Source: Saccharothrix tamanrassetensis (GTDB lineage: Bacteria; Actinomycetota; Actinomycetes; Mycobacteriales; Pseudonocardiaceae). From it: DNA of 64,000 bases. The stretch lies in assembly GCF_014203665.1 (NCBI RefSeq), contig NZ_JACHJN010000012.1:207988-271987 (forward strand), read 5' to 3'. The notes beneath the pieces are model-generated. The model was given only the letters and a program-made list of their open reading frames with translations, had not been told where the DNA came from and did no database searches. The position numbers and the translations under genes are program-made. Below are positions 23,562 to 32,365 of this stretch, one piece after another (positions within the stretch are counted from its first letter, which is position 1; the number at the start of each line of letters is the position of its first letter).

Positions 23562-26369
23562 TCAGCCGTCGAGATCCGCCAGGCACTGCCGGACGCGGTC
23601 GAGGTCGGCGGTGCGCCGGTGGGCGCGGTACAGGTCCGACGCCTGCGACCAGGCGAGCCGGGCTTCGGCGGGCCGGCCGAGGGCGAGGTGGGTCTGCCCG
23701 AGCCGTTCCAGGGTGTCGGCCGTCTGGTAGGTGTTGCCCACGCGGCGGAACAGGGTGAGGGTGTGGAGGTAGTGGCGCAGCGCGTCGGCGTGCCGGCCGG
23801 TCTGGTGGGCGATGTAGCCCAGGCTGTCCCCGGTGGCCGCCTCGCCGTCGATGTCCTGCTGCCGGCGGTTGAGGACCAGGGCCCGTTCGCAGAACGCGCG
23901 GGCGTCGGCGTAGTCGCCGAGTCGGGCGTGGTGCCAGCCCGCCTGGTTGAACGCCCTGGCTTCGCCCACCTGGTCGCCCAGGACCTGGTACAGCCGCAGC
24001 GCGCGGGTCGCGTGGACCAAGGCGTTGCGGTGGTCCCCCCGCAGTTCCCACGCCCACGCGAAGGCGTGGTGGGTGTGCGCTTGGCCTCGGACGTCCTGGG
24101 ACTGCTCGGCCAGCGTGAGGGCCTGCCGGAGGTGGTCGTGGGCTTCGTCGTGCCGCTGCGCCCTGGTGAACGCGTCGCCGAGCCAGCGGTGCGCCTGGAT
24201 GGCGATGGTCGGATCACCGAGCCGCCGGGCCGCTTCGAGCCCGGTCCGCCACGTGGTGATCTCGTTGTGCAGGTGGCCTTGCCTGCGTTGGAAGGTGTGC
24301 AGCGTCCAAGCGAGTTGCCACACCTGCTCGTGCCGGTCGCGGTCCGCGGCCCACTCCTGCGCGGCGAGCAGGCAGGCGTGTTCGGCGGCGAACCACTGCG
24401 TCGCGGCGGCCGGGTCGGCGAGCGGCTGCGGGGCGCAGCCGGGTTCCGGTCGATCCAGTTCGATCCGTGCGCGGTGGGGCTCCAGGAGGTGGTCGCCGCC
24501 GGCGGCGGTGTGCACGTAGAAGTCGATCAACCGCCGGTAGGCCGCGTCGCGGTCGGCGTCGGGGTGGCGCTGCGCCTGTTCGGTGGCGTACAGCCGGATG
24601 AGGTCGTGCATCCGGTAGCGGCCCGGCTGGTGCTGTTGGACCAGGTGGGCCCGTTCCAGCTGTCTGAAGAGGTCGGCGGTGGCCGCGAGCGGCCGGCCGA
24701 CCAGGGATGCCGCCGCGCACAGGCCGATGTCCGGTCCCGGTGCCGAGCCGAGCAGCCCGAACAGCTCGGCCGCCGTGTCGAGCGCGCGGTAGGAGCTGGA
24801 GAACACCGCTCGCAGGTTGGCGGACAGCTCGCCGGCGTCCAACGCGTCCAGCCGGTCGCGGTCCTGGCGGAGTTCCTCGGCCAGCACGGCGAGCGGGAAG
24901 TCGGGATGGGCGGCGGCTCGCGCGGCCAGGATGCTCAACGCCAGCGGGAGGCCCGCGCAGCAGGCGAGCAGCTCGTCCACGGCGTCCGGTTCGGCCGCCA
25001 CGCGGTCGTGCCCGAGGTGGCGGACGAGCAGCTCCCGCGCGTCGGGCGGGTCGAGCACGTCGAGCGTGAGCGGTCGCGCGTCGTGCCCGGTGATCAGGCC
25101 GGGGAGCTGGTGCCGGCTGGTGACCAGGACGGTGCACAGCGGACTCCCGGGCAGCAGCGGCACGGCTTGGGCGGTGTCGTGGGCGTTGTCCAGCACGACG
25201 AGCATGCGCTTGCCGGCGACCAGGCTCCGGTACAGCGCCGCCTGGGCTTCCGGGTCGGCCGGAATGGTGTGGGGGTCGACCTGGAAGGCATCCAGGAAAC
25301 CGCGCAGCGCCACCGCCGCCGGCAGCGGTGCCGCCGTGGGGTCGAAGCCGCGCAGGTTGACGAAGAGCTGGCCGTCCGGGAACCGGTCGGTGTTCCGGTG
25401 CGCCCAGTGCAGGGCCAGCCAGGTCTTGCCGACCCCGCCCGCACCGCCGATCGCCGAGATCGCCACCGTGCCGCCCCGGGCGACACCGGCGTCCAGGGCG
25501 GCGGTCAGCTCGGCCAGTTCGTGCGCCCGGCCGGTGAAGGTCCCGGGTGGAGCCGGCAGTTGGCGGGGGAGCGGAGCCGGTGCGGCGGAGGATGGGGTCG
25601 ACCGCCGCGTCGGTGCGGTGAGGTCCGGGTGGGCGGCGAGGATGCGTTGGTGCAGCGACCGGAGCGGTTGGCTGGGATCGGCGCCCAGCTCTTCGGCCAG
25701 TCGCCGTCGGGTCCTCTCGTAGTGCCGCAGCGCGTCGGCTTGGCGTCCGCTGCGGTAGAGGGCGAGCATCAACTGCCCGGCCAGGCGTTCGTCGAGCGGG
25801 CGCAGGGCGACCCGGTCGGACAGGTCGGTGAGCAGCTCCGCGTGTTGCCCCCGGCGGAGCAGGACGTCGGTGAGATCGAGCTGCGCGGTGTACCGCTCCT
25901 CTTCCAGCGCGGTGCGGATCGAGGCGAGCCATGACGTGTCGAGTGCGCCGAACGGCTGCCCCCGCCACAACTTGAAAGCCTGCTTGAACAGGTCCACGGC
26001 GCGAGCGTCGTCCTCGGCGTCGCGCGCCCGGTCGATCAGGTGGCGGAACACGTGCAGGTCGACCGAGGCGGTGTCCACCGACATCCGGTAGCCGTCCGAC
26101 CGCCGGTCGATCGTCGCGCCCTCGGCTTTGGCCAGGGCACGCCGCAGGAGGCTGATGTAGGTCTGCACCGCGCTGGACGGCCGGACCGGCAGCCGCTGTT
26201 CGCCCCACACCCGGTCGACGAGGTGGTCGACCGGCACCACGCGGTTCGCGTCGACCAGCAGCGCGGCCAGCACCGCCCGTTGACGGGTGTGACCGATGTC
26301 GACGGTTTCGCCTGCGACCAGCGCCTGGACGTCGTCGAGCAGGCAGAACTCCACCGTCATCCTGTCCAT
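23562..26369 (-). CDS. SARP-family regulator (BTAD, NB-ARC, TPR; AfsR-like)
   Basis: A 935-residue AfsR-type activator. Residues 1-95 form the OmpR-like winged helix (RQRAVLAALLVDANRVVPVDHLVDRVWG). About 100-245 are the bacterial transcriptional activation domain, ending YRSGRQADALRHYERTRRRL. The NB-ARC domain has P-loop GGAGGVGKTWLAL and RMLVVLDNA. The C-terminal 300 residues are TPR repeats. ATG at 26369 is preferred because AGGAGG ends seven bases upstream; a GTG or ATG further up has no such site. SARP proteins activate antibiotic operons by binding heptameric repeats near -35. The nearest candidate is the TenA-like/HisF-like operon directly downstream. Confidence 0.93.
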   Translation of the reverse strand: MDRMTVEFCLLDDVQALVAGETVDIGHTRQRAVLAALLVDANRVVPVDHLVDRVWGEQRLPVRPSSAVQTYISLLRRALAKAEGATIDRRSDGYRMSVDTASVDLHVFRHLIDRARDAEDDARAVDLFKQAFKLWRGQPFGALDTSWLASIRTALEEERYTAQLDLTDVLLRRGQHAELLTDLSDRVALRPLDERLAGQLMLALYRSGRQADALRHYERTRRRLAEELGADPSQPLRSLHQRILAAHPDLTAPTRRSTPSSAAPAPLPRQLPAPPGTFTGRAHELAELTAALDAGVARGGTVAISAIGGAGGVGKTWLALHWAHRNTDRFPDGQLFVNLRGFDPTAAPLPAAVALRGFLDAFQVDPHTIPADPEAQAALYRSLVAGKRMLVVLDNAHDTAQAVPLLPGSPLCTVLVTSRHQLPGLITGHDARPLTLDVLDPPDARELLVRHLGHDRVAAEPDAVDELLACCAGLPLALSILAARAAAHPDFPLAVLAEELRQDRDRLDALDAGELSANLRAVFSSSYRALDTAAELFGLLGSAPGPDIGLCAAASLVGRPLAATADLFRQLERAHLVQQHQPGRYRMHDLIRLYATEQAQRHPDADRDAAYRRLIDFYVHTAAGGDHLLEPHRARIELDRPEPGCAPQPLADPAAATQWFAAEHACLLAAQEWAADRDRHEQVWQLAWTLHTFQRRQGHLHNEITTWRTGLEAARRLGDPTIAIQAHRWLGDAFTRAQRHDEAHDHLRQALTLAEQSQDVRGQAHTHHAFAWAWELRGDHRNALVHATRALRLYQVLGDQVGEARAFNQAGWHHARLGDYADARAFCERALVLNRRQQDIDGEAATGDSLGYIAHQTGRHADALRHYLHTLTLFRRVGNTYQTADTLERLGQTHLALGRPAEARLAWSQASDLYRAHRRTADLDRVRQCLADLDG

Positions 26370-26658
26370 CCCGATTCCTCCTCGCACAGCGCTGTCTAGC
26401 CAGTCCGACCGACCGTTTCAAGGGCGCCCCGGAAACTTCGGACGTTCGGCCCGCCGCCCTGCTCCGGATGTGCCAACACTTTCACCGGAAATGGGAGCGT
26501 GGAAGTCGGACGGAAGATTATTCCACTGCGCGCTGACTGGGGAGGTCGTCATCGTGTGCGCCGGCGAGAATCCGCGGTTGTTGCACCGGACGCCCGTGCG
26601 AAACCGATGGCAATGGTTGATGCATTTGGCCAAAACCATCCGGCGGAGTTTCGGGAGG

Positions 26659-27249
26659 TCAGTCCGGTCGGCGTAGACCCGCGATGAGGAGTCCGACCAG
26701 TCGACGTGCGTCGTAGCGGGGATCCTGGGCGGCACCGATGCAGAGGTTCCCGACGCCGCGCATGAGTTCGTAGGCGTCCAGGTCCGCCCGGATCTCGCCG
26801 GCACGAGCGGCAGCGTCGAGCAGTCGCGCGCACACGGGCACGAGGCGGTCGAGGAAGTAGGCGTGCAGCGTGTCGAAACCGGCGTGGTCGGACCGCAACG
26901 CCTCGGCGAGCCCGTGCTTGGTGACCAGGAAGTCGACGAAGAGGTCGATCCACCGCCCCAGTGCGGCGTGCGGGGTCGGTTCGGTCTCCAGCAGGGCGGG
27001 GCCGGCCTCGGCGCACGCTTCGACCTGGTGCCGGTAGACGGCGATGACGAGGTCCGCCCGCGTCGGGAAGTGCCGGTAGATGGTGGCCGTCCCGACACCG
27101 GCCTTGGCCGCGATGTCGCGCACCGGCGCCTCGACGCCCGACGTCACGAAGATCGCGCCCGCCGCGTCGAGCAGGGACTCCTTGTTGCGCCTGGCATCCG
27201 CCCGCTTGGGCTTGGCCACGTTCCCCGCGCCGCAGTCGCCGTCGTCCAC
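26659..27249 (-). CDS. TetR-family repressor
   Basis: A 196-residue TetR protein. The HTH is VRDIAAKAGVGTATIYRHFPTRADL (about residues 42-66), and the C-terminal helical ligand domain is typical of the AcrR group. GTG at 27249 has GGAGGG nine bases upstream; a GTG ten codons later is an alternative. It is divergent from the aldo/keto reductase at 27405. Two near-identical 15-base inverted repeats lie between them, a classical self-regulated TetR divergon. It probably responds to a xenobiotic or aldehyde. Confidence 0.9.
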   Translation of the reverse strand: MDDGDCGAGNVAKPKRADARRNKESLLDAAGAIFVTSGVEAPVRDIAAKAGVGTATIYRHFPTRADLVIAVYRHQVEACAEAGPALLETEPTPHAALGRWIDLFVDFLVTKHGLAEALRSDHAGFDTLHAYFLDRLVPVCARLLDAAARAGEIRADLDAYELMRGVGNLCIGAAQDPRYDARRLVGLLIAGLRRPD

Positions 27250-27281
27250 CGCACCGTCCCTCCGCTGCCGACTTTGCTAAC

Positions 27282-27321
27282 CGGGACAATGTTCCGTATG
27301 GTCAAACGGGACAACGTTCCG
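27282..27321. promoter_or_regulatory. Twin TetR operator candidates
   Basis: CGGGACAATGTTCCG (27282-27296) and CGGGACAACGTTCCG (27307-27321) differ at one base. They are spaced 25 bases centre to centre and are each imperfect palindromes (CGGxAC...GTxCCG). They lie between the divergent TetR and aldo/keto reductase genes. Binding by the TetR protein is inferred from position. Confidence 0.7.
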
Positions 27322-27404
27322 TTTGCTCATGATGACAGAGCCGGAGCCGGCGGCCAAGCCACGCACCGCCACCACGCGTCACCCGCCACGGAGGAGACAC
27401 GGTC

Positions 27405-28424
27405 ATGCAGTACCGCACTTTGGGCCGCACCGGTGTGCAGGTCAGCTCCCTCGCGCTCGGCGCGATGAACTTCGGCCGGACCGGGCGCACCACCCCGGAC
27501 GAGGTCACCGCTGTCGTCGATGCCGCTCTCGCCGGCGGGATCAACGTCATCGACACCGCCGACGCGTACGGCGGCGGCGAGTCGGAACGGCTGGTGGGCA
27601 AAGCCATCGCCGGCCGCCGCGACGACGTCGTGCTGGCCACGAAGGCGAACATGCCCATGGGCGACGAGCGCAACCACCGGGGCAGCTCCCGGCGCTGGCT
27701 GGTCACCGCGTTGGACGACAGCCTGCGCCGGCTCGGGGTCGACCACGTCGATCTCTACCAGATCCACCGGTGGGATCCGAGCACCAGCGACGAGGAGACG
27801 CTGTCGGCGTTGACCGACCTGCAGCGCGCGGGGAAGATCCGGTACTTCGGTTCCTCGACCTTCCCCGCGTACCGCCTCGTGCAAGCCCAGTGGGCCGCCC
27901 GCGAGCACCACCTGAGCCGCTATGTCACCGAACAGCCCAGCTACTCGATCCTGCAACGCGGCGTCGAGACCCACGTGCTGCCGGTGACCGAGCAGTACGG
28001 GCTCGGTGTGCTGGTGTGGAGCCCGCTGGCGTCGGGCTGGCTGTCGGGTGCCGTCCGCGCCGGCCGGGAGATCACCACCAACCGCTCGACGTTCATGCCG
28101 CAACGCTTCGACACCACCATCCCCGCCAACCGGGCCAGGCTCGACGCCGTCGAGCAGTTGGCCGTGGTCGCGGCCGAGGCCGACCTGACCATGATCCAGC
28201 TCGCGCTCGGATTCGTCACCGCGCACCCCGCCGTGACCAGTGCGATCGTCGGCCCCCGCACGCTGGACCACCTGCACTCGCAACTCGCCGCCGCCGACAC
28301 CGTGCTCTCCGCCGACGTGCTGGACGCGATCGACGCGATCGTCCCTCCCGGTGTCGACCTGGCCCCGCACGAGAAGCACGACACGCCACCCGCGCTGCTC
28401 GACCCGTCACTGCGGCGCCGCTGA
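27405..28424 (+). CDS. Aldo/keto reductase
   Basis: A 339-residue NADPH-dependent AKR with the (beta/alpha)8 signature. INVIDTADAYGGGESERLVGKAI contains the catalytic Asp and Tyr, VLATKAN the Lys, and VDLYQIHRWDP the His. LGVLVWSPLASGWLSG and the C-terminal SAIVGPRTLDHL complete the family pattern. ATG at 27405 has GGAGGA upstream. Expression is probably repressed by the divergent TetR. The likely role is reduction of reactive aldehydes or ketones. Confidence 0.92.
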   Translation: MQYRTLGRTGVQVSSLALGAMNFGRTGRTTPDEVTAVVDAALAGGINVIDTADAYGGGESERLVGKAIAGRRDDVVLATKANMPMGDERNHRGSSRRWLVTALDDSLRRLGVDHVDLYQIHRWDPSTSDEETLSALTDLQRAGKIRYFGSSTFPAYRLVQAQWAAREHHLSRYVTEQPSYSILQRGVETHVLPVTEQYGLGVLVWSPLASGWLSGAVRAGREITTNRSTFMPQRFDTTIPANRARLDAVEQLAVVAAEADLTMIQLALGFVTAHPAVTSAIVGPRTLDHLHSQLAAADTVLSADVLDAIDAIVPPGVDLAPHEKHDTPPALLDPSLRRR

Positions 28425-28453
28425 CGGTGCGGTGGACGGCCGTTCCGTCAGCG
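28419..28453. terminator. Bidirectional terminator candidate
   Basis: CGCTGACGG and CCGTCAGCG (28419-28427 and 28445-28453) are perfect arms around a 17-base loop. They lie over the end of the reductase gene and just before the end of the convergent PucR-type gene. No T-tract follows, as is usual in this GC range. Confidence 0.4.
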
Positions 28454-28463
28454 CGGAGCTTCC

Positions 28464-29498
28464 TCAGGCGTCGAGCAGCCGCCAGGCGGTGAGGGCGAGC
28501 CTGGCCCTGATCAGCCCGGTCGGCTCGGTCAGCTCGATGCCCAGCGTCCGGCCGAGCTGGTCGAGCCGGCGGGCGACGCTGCTGTGGTGCAGGTGGAGGA
28601 GGTCGGCGGCCCGGCGCAGGGAGCCGGTGGCGCAGTAGGCGTCCAGGGTGTCCAGGTCCTCCGGGTTGCCGCCGACCCGGGCGATCGCGGTCACGTCGGC
28701 GTTGTCCCGCGCGGCGTCCCGGGGCACCTGCGCGAGCAGCGCCAACGCCCCGAGGTCGTGGTAGTGGACGACGGGCTGGTTCGGGGTGGTGAAGCGGAGG
28801 GCGGTGCGGGCTTCCCACCAGGACCGGTCCGGGCTTCCGCCGGCGCCGATGCCCGCCCGCACCCCGGTCGGGAACCGGGCCGGGTCCACGGTGGTGGCCA
28901 GGATGACGCCCACGTCGGCGACCGGAGCCGCCTTCACCGGGCGGGCCGGGCAGACCAGGGCTCCGACCCGGTCGAGCGGGAGTGGCGACCGCACGGCGAT
29001 GACGCGGATCGGCAGGTCGGCGGCGAAACCGAGCAGCCGCAGCGCGCGTGCCCTGGCCGCCTCGTCGCTGTCGGCGCTGATCACCAGTTCGATGAGGGCG
29101 GGGTCGGCCATGGTGGTGCGGGCCGGGCCGTACCGCTCGACGACCGCCGCGGCGGCGATGGCGAGCCGGTCCAGCACCAGGTCGTCGAGCGGCAGGGGCG
29201 GACCGGGGCGTTCCAGCCACGCCGTGCCGATCTCCTCCTCGTCGAGGGTGATCGGTGCCGTGGTGGACGCGGGCGGCTCCGGAGCGGGCGCCTGGCGGCC
29301 GTCGGGCCCCATGCGGATCACCCGTCCCGTGCCGTGCAGCCGGACCCCGACCACGCACTCCGCGAGGTTCGCCGAGGCGCGGGCGAGCGCCGGGATGTCC
29401 ACCCGCCGGCGCATCAGCGTGTCGTAGAACATCACGACCCGGAGCGCGCCCCCGGCTTCCGGGTCCAGGTGCGACAACCGTTCGGCCAGTGCCTCCAT
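28464..29498 (-). CDS. PucR/CdaR-type transcriptional regulator
   Basis: A 344-residue regulator with a C-terminal PucR-type HTH (LDTLDAYCATGSLRRAADLL, then HHSSVARRLDQLGRTLGIEL). The N-terminal 250 residues are a GGDEF-like/sensor region of the CdaR kind, without clear catalytic residues. ATG at 29498 has only a weak ribosome site and could be leaderless. It is divergent from the esterase gene at 29594, with about 95 bases between, and so probably regulates that gene or the exporter operon behind it. Confidence 0.85.
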   Translation of the reverse strand: MEALAERLSHLDPEAGGALRVVMFYDTLMRRRVDIPALARASANLAECVVGVRLHGTGRVIRMGPDGRQAPAPEPPASTTAPITLDEEEIGTAWLERPGPPLPLDDLVLDRLAIAAAAVVERYGPARTTMADPALIELVISADSDEAARARALRLLGFAADLPIRVIAVRSPLPLDRVGALVCPARPVKAAPVADVGVILATTVDPARFPTGVRAGIGAGGSPDRSWWEARTALRFTTPNQPVVHYHDLGALALLAQVPRDAARDNADVTAIARVGGNPEDLDTLDAYCATGSLRRAADLLHLHHSSVARRLDQLGRTLGIELTEPTGLIRARLALTAWRLLDA

Positions 29499-29593
29499 GA
29501 CGCGAGGCTAGGCGACGACCGGTGCGTGATGCGGGCGGTTTGCGCGACGCGCGGCGGATGATCTCCGGGGGGTCGACCGTGAGGATGGTCGAC

Positions 29594-30490
29594 ATGGATC
29601 CCGAACTGGAAGCATTCCTCCCGTTGTTCCCCCGGGCCGAGCTGTCCGATCCGGTGGCCGCGCGCACGAAGTTCGCCGAGTTGGCCGCTGCGGTGCCCGC
29701 ACCGGACACCTCCGGCATGGAGATCGAGGACCGCACGGTGCCCGCGGAGCCGGACGTGCCGGTGCGGATCTATCGCCCGCACCGGGCGCAGGGGGCCGTC
29801 GTCTGGCTGCACGGCGGCGGGTTCGTCATGGGCACCGTGGACACCGAGCACCCGTGGGCCGCCCGGATCGCGGAGAGCTCCGGCGCGGTGGTGATCTCGG
29901 TGGGGTACCGCCTGGCGCCCGAACACCCGTTCCCGGCCGCGTTGGACGACGCCTGGGCCGTGCTGGCGTGGACGGTCGGGCACGCGGCCGAACTGGGCGT
30001 CGATCCGGAGCGGATCGCGGTCGGAGGCCACAGCGCCGGCGGCGGTCTCGCGGCCGGGGTGGCGTTGCGGGCCCGCGACGAGCAGGGGCCGCCGATCCGT
30101 TTCCAGCTGCTCAGCCAGCCCGGGCTGGACGACCGCCAGGAAACGTGGTCGGCGCGGAACTTCACCGATACGCCGTGGATGACCCGCGACAAGGTCACCG
30201 CTGCGTGGCGGCACTACCTGGGCTCCGCGCCCGCCACGCCGTACGCCGCCCCGGCGCGGGCCGCCGACCTGTCCGGCCTGCCACCCGCCTACGTCTCCAC
30301 CGCGGAGTTCTGCCCGAACCGCGACGAGGACATCGCCTACGCGCTGCGCCTGCTCCAGGCCGGCGTGCCGGTCGAGCTGCACCAGTGGCCCGGCACGTTC
30401 CACGGATCGCAGGCGATCCTGTCCGCCGACGTGTCGCAGCGGCAGAACGCCGAACTCGGCGGAGCACTGCGCCGCGCCCTGGCCGGATGA
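29594..30490 (+). CDS. HSL-family alpha/beta-hydrolase (esterase)
   Basis: A 298-residue carboxylic ester hydrolase of the hormone-sensitive-lipase group. HGGGF forms the oxyanion hole and GGHSAGG holds the nucleophilic serine. YRLAPEHPFPAALDDA is the family signature. HQWPGTFHGS near the C-terminus carries the catalytic histidine. Of several in-frame starts, the ATG at 29594 was chosen because GAGG lies nine bases upstream. The gene ends 39 bases before the exporter genes in the same direction. It could release iron by opening an ester siderophore, or act on an unrelated ester. Confidence 0.88.
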   Translation: MDPELEAFLPLFPRAELSDPVAARTKFAELAAAVPAPDTSGMEIEDRTVPAEPDVPVRIYRPHRAQGAVVWLHGGGFVMGTVDTEHPWAARIAESSGAVVISVGYRLAPEHPFPAALDDAWAVLAWTVGHAAELGVDPERIAVGGHSAGGGLAAGVALRARDEQGPPIRFQLLSQPGLDDRQETWSARNFTDTPWMTRDKVTAAWRHYLGSAPATPYAAPARAADLSGLPPAYVSTAEFCPNRDEDIAYALRLLQAGVPVELHQWPGTFHGSQAILSADVSQRQNAELGGALRRALAG

Positions 30491-30529
30491 GGTCCTCACG
30501 GCCGACCGTGGTGTCGAAGAGGGGGAGCG

Positions 30530-32365
30530 TTGACCACCACTGACCTTGCCGGGGCGAGCGTGCGGTCCACACCACCACCGGACGCCGGTCCTGCGACGGG
30601 ACGGAGCGCGGCAGGGCTGCTGCGCCCGTACCTCCCGGGTTTCGCGACCGTTGTGGTTTTCCAGGTCATCGGCGCCATCGCGGGGTTGGCGCCGCTGCTG
30701 GCGGTCGTCGAACTGGGTCGTGTGCTGTTGTCGTCCGGTCCGGTCGACCACGGTCATGTCTGGTTCGTCGTGGTCGCGGGTGCGGTCGGCCTGTTCGTCC
30801 GACTGCTGTTCACGGCCGCGTCGTCGGGGATCGGGCATGTCCTCGACAGCCGGGTGCAACTGACGTTCCGCCGGCAACTGGCCGCGCGGCTGGGGCGCGT
30901 ACCGATCGGCTGGTTCTCCCGGCGTCGGACCGGCGAGTTGGCGAAGGTGGTGGGGGAGGACGTCGGCGCCGTGCACCCGTTCATCGCCCACGCCCCCGCC
31001 GAGCTGGTCTCCGCGTTCGTGGTGCCGCTGGTGTCGCTGGTCTACCTGTTCACCGTCGACTGGCGGCTCACGCTGATCACGCTGGTACCGGTGGTGCTGG
31101 CGGTGGCGCTGGTCCCGCTGATGACGACCCCGACCCGGCGGCGCGAGCAAGAGGAGTTCGACGGGGCCATGGGGCGGATCTCGAGTTCCGTCGTCGAGTT
31201 CGTACAGGGCATCGCGGTGGTCAAGGCGTTCGGCGGATCCGGGCGCGCCCACCGCAGGTTCCTCACGGCCGCGGACGACTTCGTGGGCGTCTTCTTCCGG
31301 TGGGTGCGCGGTGTCTCCGGCATCGCCGCCGGGATGCAGCTGGCGCTGTCGCCGCCGTTCGTGCTGCTGGTCGTGCTGATCGGCGGTGCGGCCCTGATCA
31401 CCGACGGCGGTCTGGCCCCGGCCGACCTGCTGCCCTTCCTGCTGCTCGGGCTGGGCCTGACCGCCCCGGTGGCGGCCCTCGGGCACGGCTTCGACGACCT
31501 GCAGGCCGCCCGGCGCGCGGTCGGCCGGATCCGGGACGTGCTCCAGGTGCCGCCGCTGCCGGAGCCGGCGCACCCGGTCGCACCACGGGGTCACCGGGTG
31601 GAGCTGCGTGACGTCCGTTTCGGCTACTCCGACGACCACGAGGTGCTGCGCGGGATCGACCTCGTGCTGGACCCCGGGACGGTCACCGCGATCGTCGGGC
31701 CGTCGGGCAGCGGGAAGTCCACGCTGGTCCGGCTGCTGCCGCGGTTCTTCGACCCGACCCGCGGTTCGGTCGCCCTGGGCGGTGTCGACCTGCGCGAACT
31801 CGACAGCCGGGAGCTCTACCGGACGGTGTCCTTCGTCTTCCAGGACGTTCGCCTGCTGCGCGCGTCCGTCGCGGACAACATCGCGCTGGCGGTGCCGGAT
31901 GCCGACCTGGACGACGTGGTACGCGCTGCCCGGCTGGCGGACATCCACGATCGGATCCTCGCACTGCCGCGCGGATACGAGACGGTGCTCGGTGACGAGG
32001 CCGGGCTGTCGGGTGGCGAGGCACAGCGGATCTCGCTCGCCCGCGCACTCCTCGCCGACGCGCCCGTCCTGGTGCTGGACGAGGCGACCGCCTTCGCCGA
32101 CCCGCGGACCGAGCAGGCGGTGCGCCGGGCACTGGCGACGCAGGCGGGCGAGCGGACGATCCTGGTCATCGCCCACCGCCTGGAGACGGTCGCCGACGCC
32201 GACACCGTCGTGGTGCTGGAGAACGGGCGGATCGCCGAGCGCGGCAAGCCCGCCGAGCTGCTGGCACAGGACGGGAAGTTCGCCGCGTTCTGGCGCTCCC
32301 GCCGATCCGCGATCGCCGATGGGACCGGAACCCGTGGCGTACCGCGAGGAGACGAGCTGCGATGA
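30530..32365 (+). CDS. ABC exporter half, IrtA-like (membrane plus ATPase)
   Basis: A 611-residue half-transporter with an N-terminal six-helix membrane domain and a C-terminal ATPase. Walker A is GPSGSGKST, the signature is LSGGEAQRISLARALL and Walker B is VLVLDEATAF. The LDEATAFADP variant and the SFVFQDVRLLRASVADNIAL Q-loop region are typical of IrtA/YbtP-type siderophore transporters. The TTG at 30530 follows GGGGGAG closely. The ATGA overlap with the next gene indicates a heterodimer. In mycobacteria such a pair takes up ferric siderophores. Whether this pair imports or exports is not evident, and no siderophore biosynthesis genes are in the window. Confidence 0.9.
   Translation: MTTTDLAGASVRSTPPPDAGPATGRSAAGLLRPYLPGFATVVVFQVIGAIAGLAPLLAVVELGRVLLSSGPVDHGHVWFVVVAGAVGLFVRLLFTAASSGIGHVLDSRVQLTFRRQLAARLGRVPIGWFSRRRTGELAKVVGEDVGAVHPFIAHAPAELVSAFVVPLVSLVYLFTVDWRLTLITLVPVVLAVALVPLMTTPTRRREQEEFDGAMGRISSSVVEFVQGIAVVKAFGGSGRAHRRFLTAADDFVGVFFRWVRGVSGIAAGMQLALSPPFVLLVVLIGGAALITDGGLAPADLLPFLLLGLGLTAPVAALGHGFDDLQAARRAVGRIRDVLQVPPLPEPAHPVAPRGHRVELRDVRFGYSDDHEVLRGIDLVLDPGTVTAIVGPSGSGKSTLVRLLPRFFDPTRGSVALGGVDLRELDSRELYRTVSFVFQDVRLLRASVADNIALAVPDADLDDVVRAARLADIHDRILALPRGYETVLGDEAGLSGGEAQRISLARALLADAPVLVLDEATAFADPRTEQAVRRALATQAGERTILVIAHRLETVADADTVVVLENGRIAERGKPAELLAQDGKFAAFWRSRRSAIADGTGTRGVPRGDELR

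Noticed and set aside
22944..25934. A 996-codon open frame on the plus strand
   Set aside because: Antisense to the SARP gene over most of its length, no domain recognisable.
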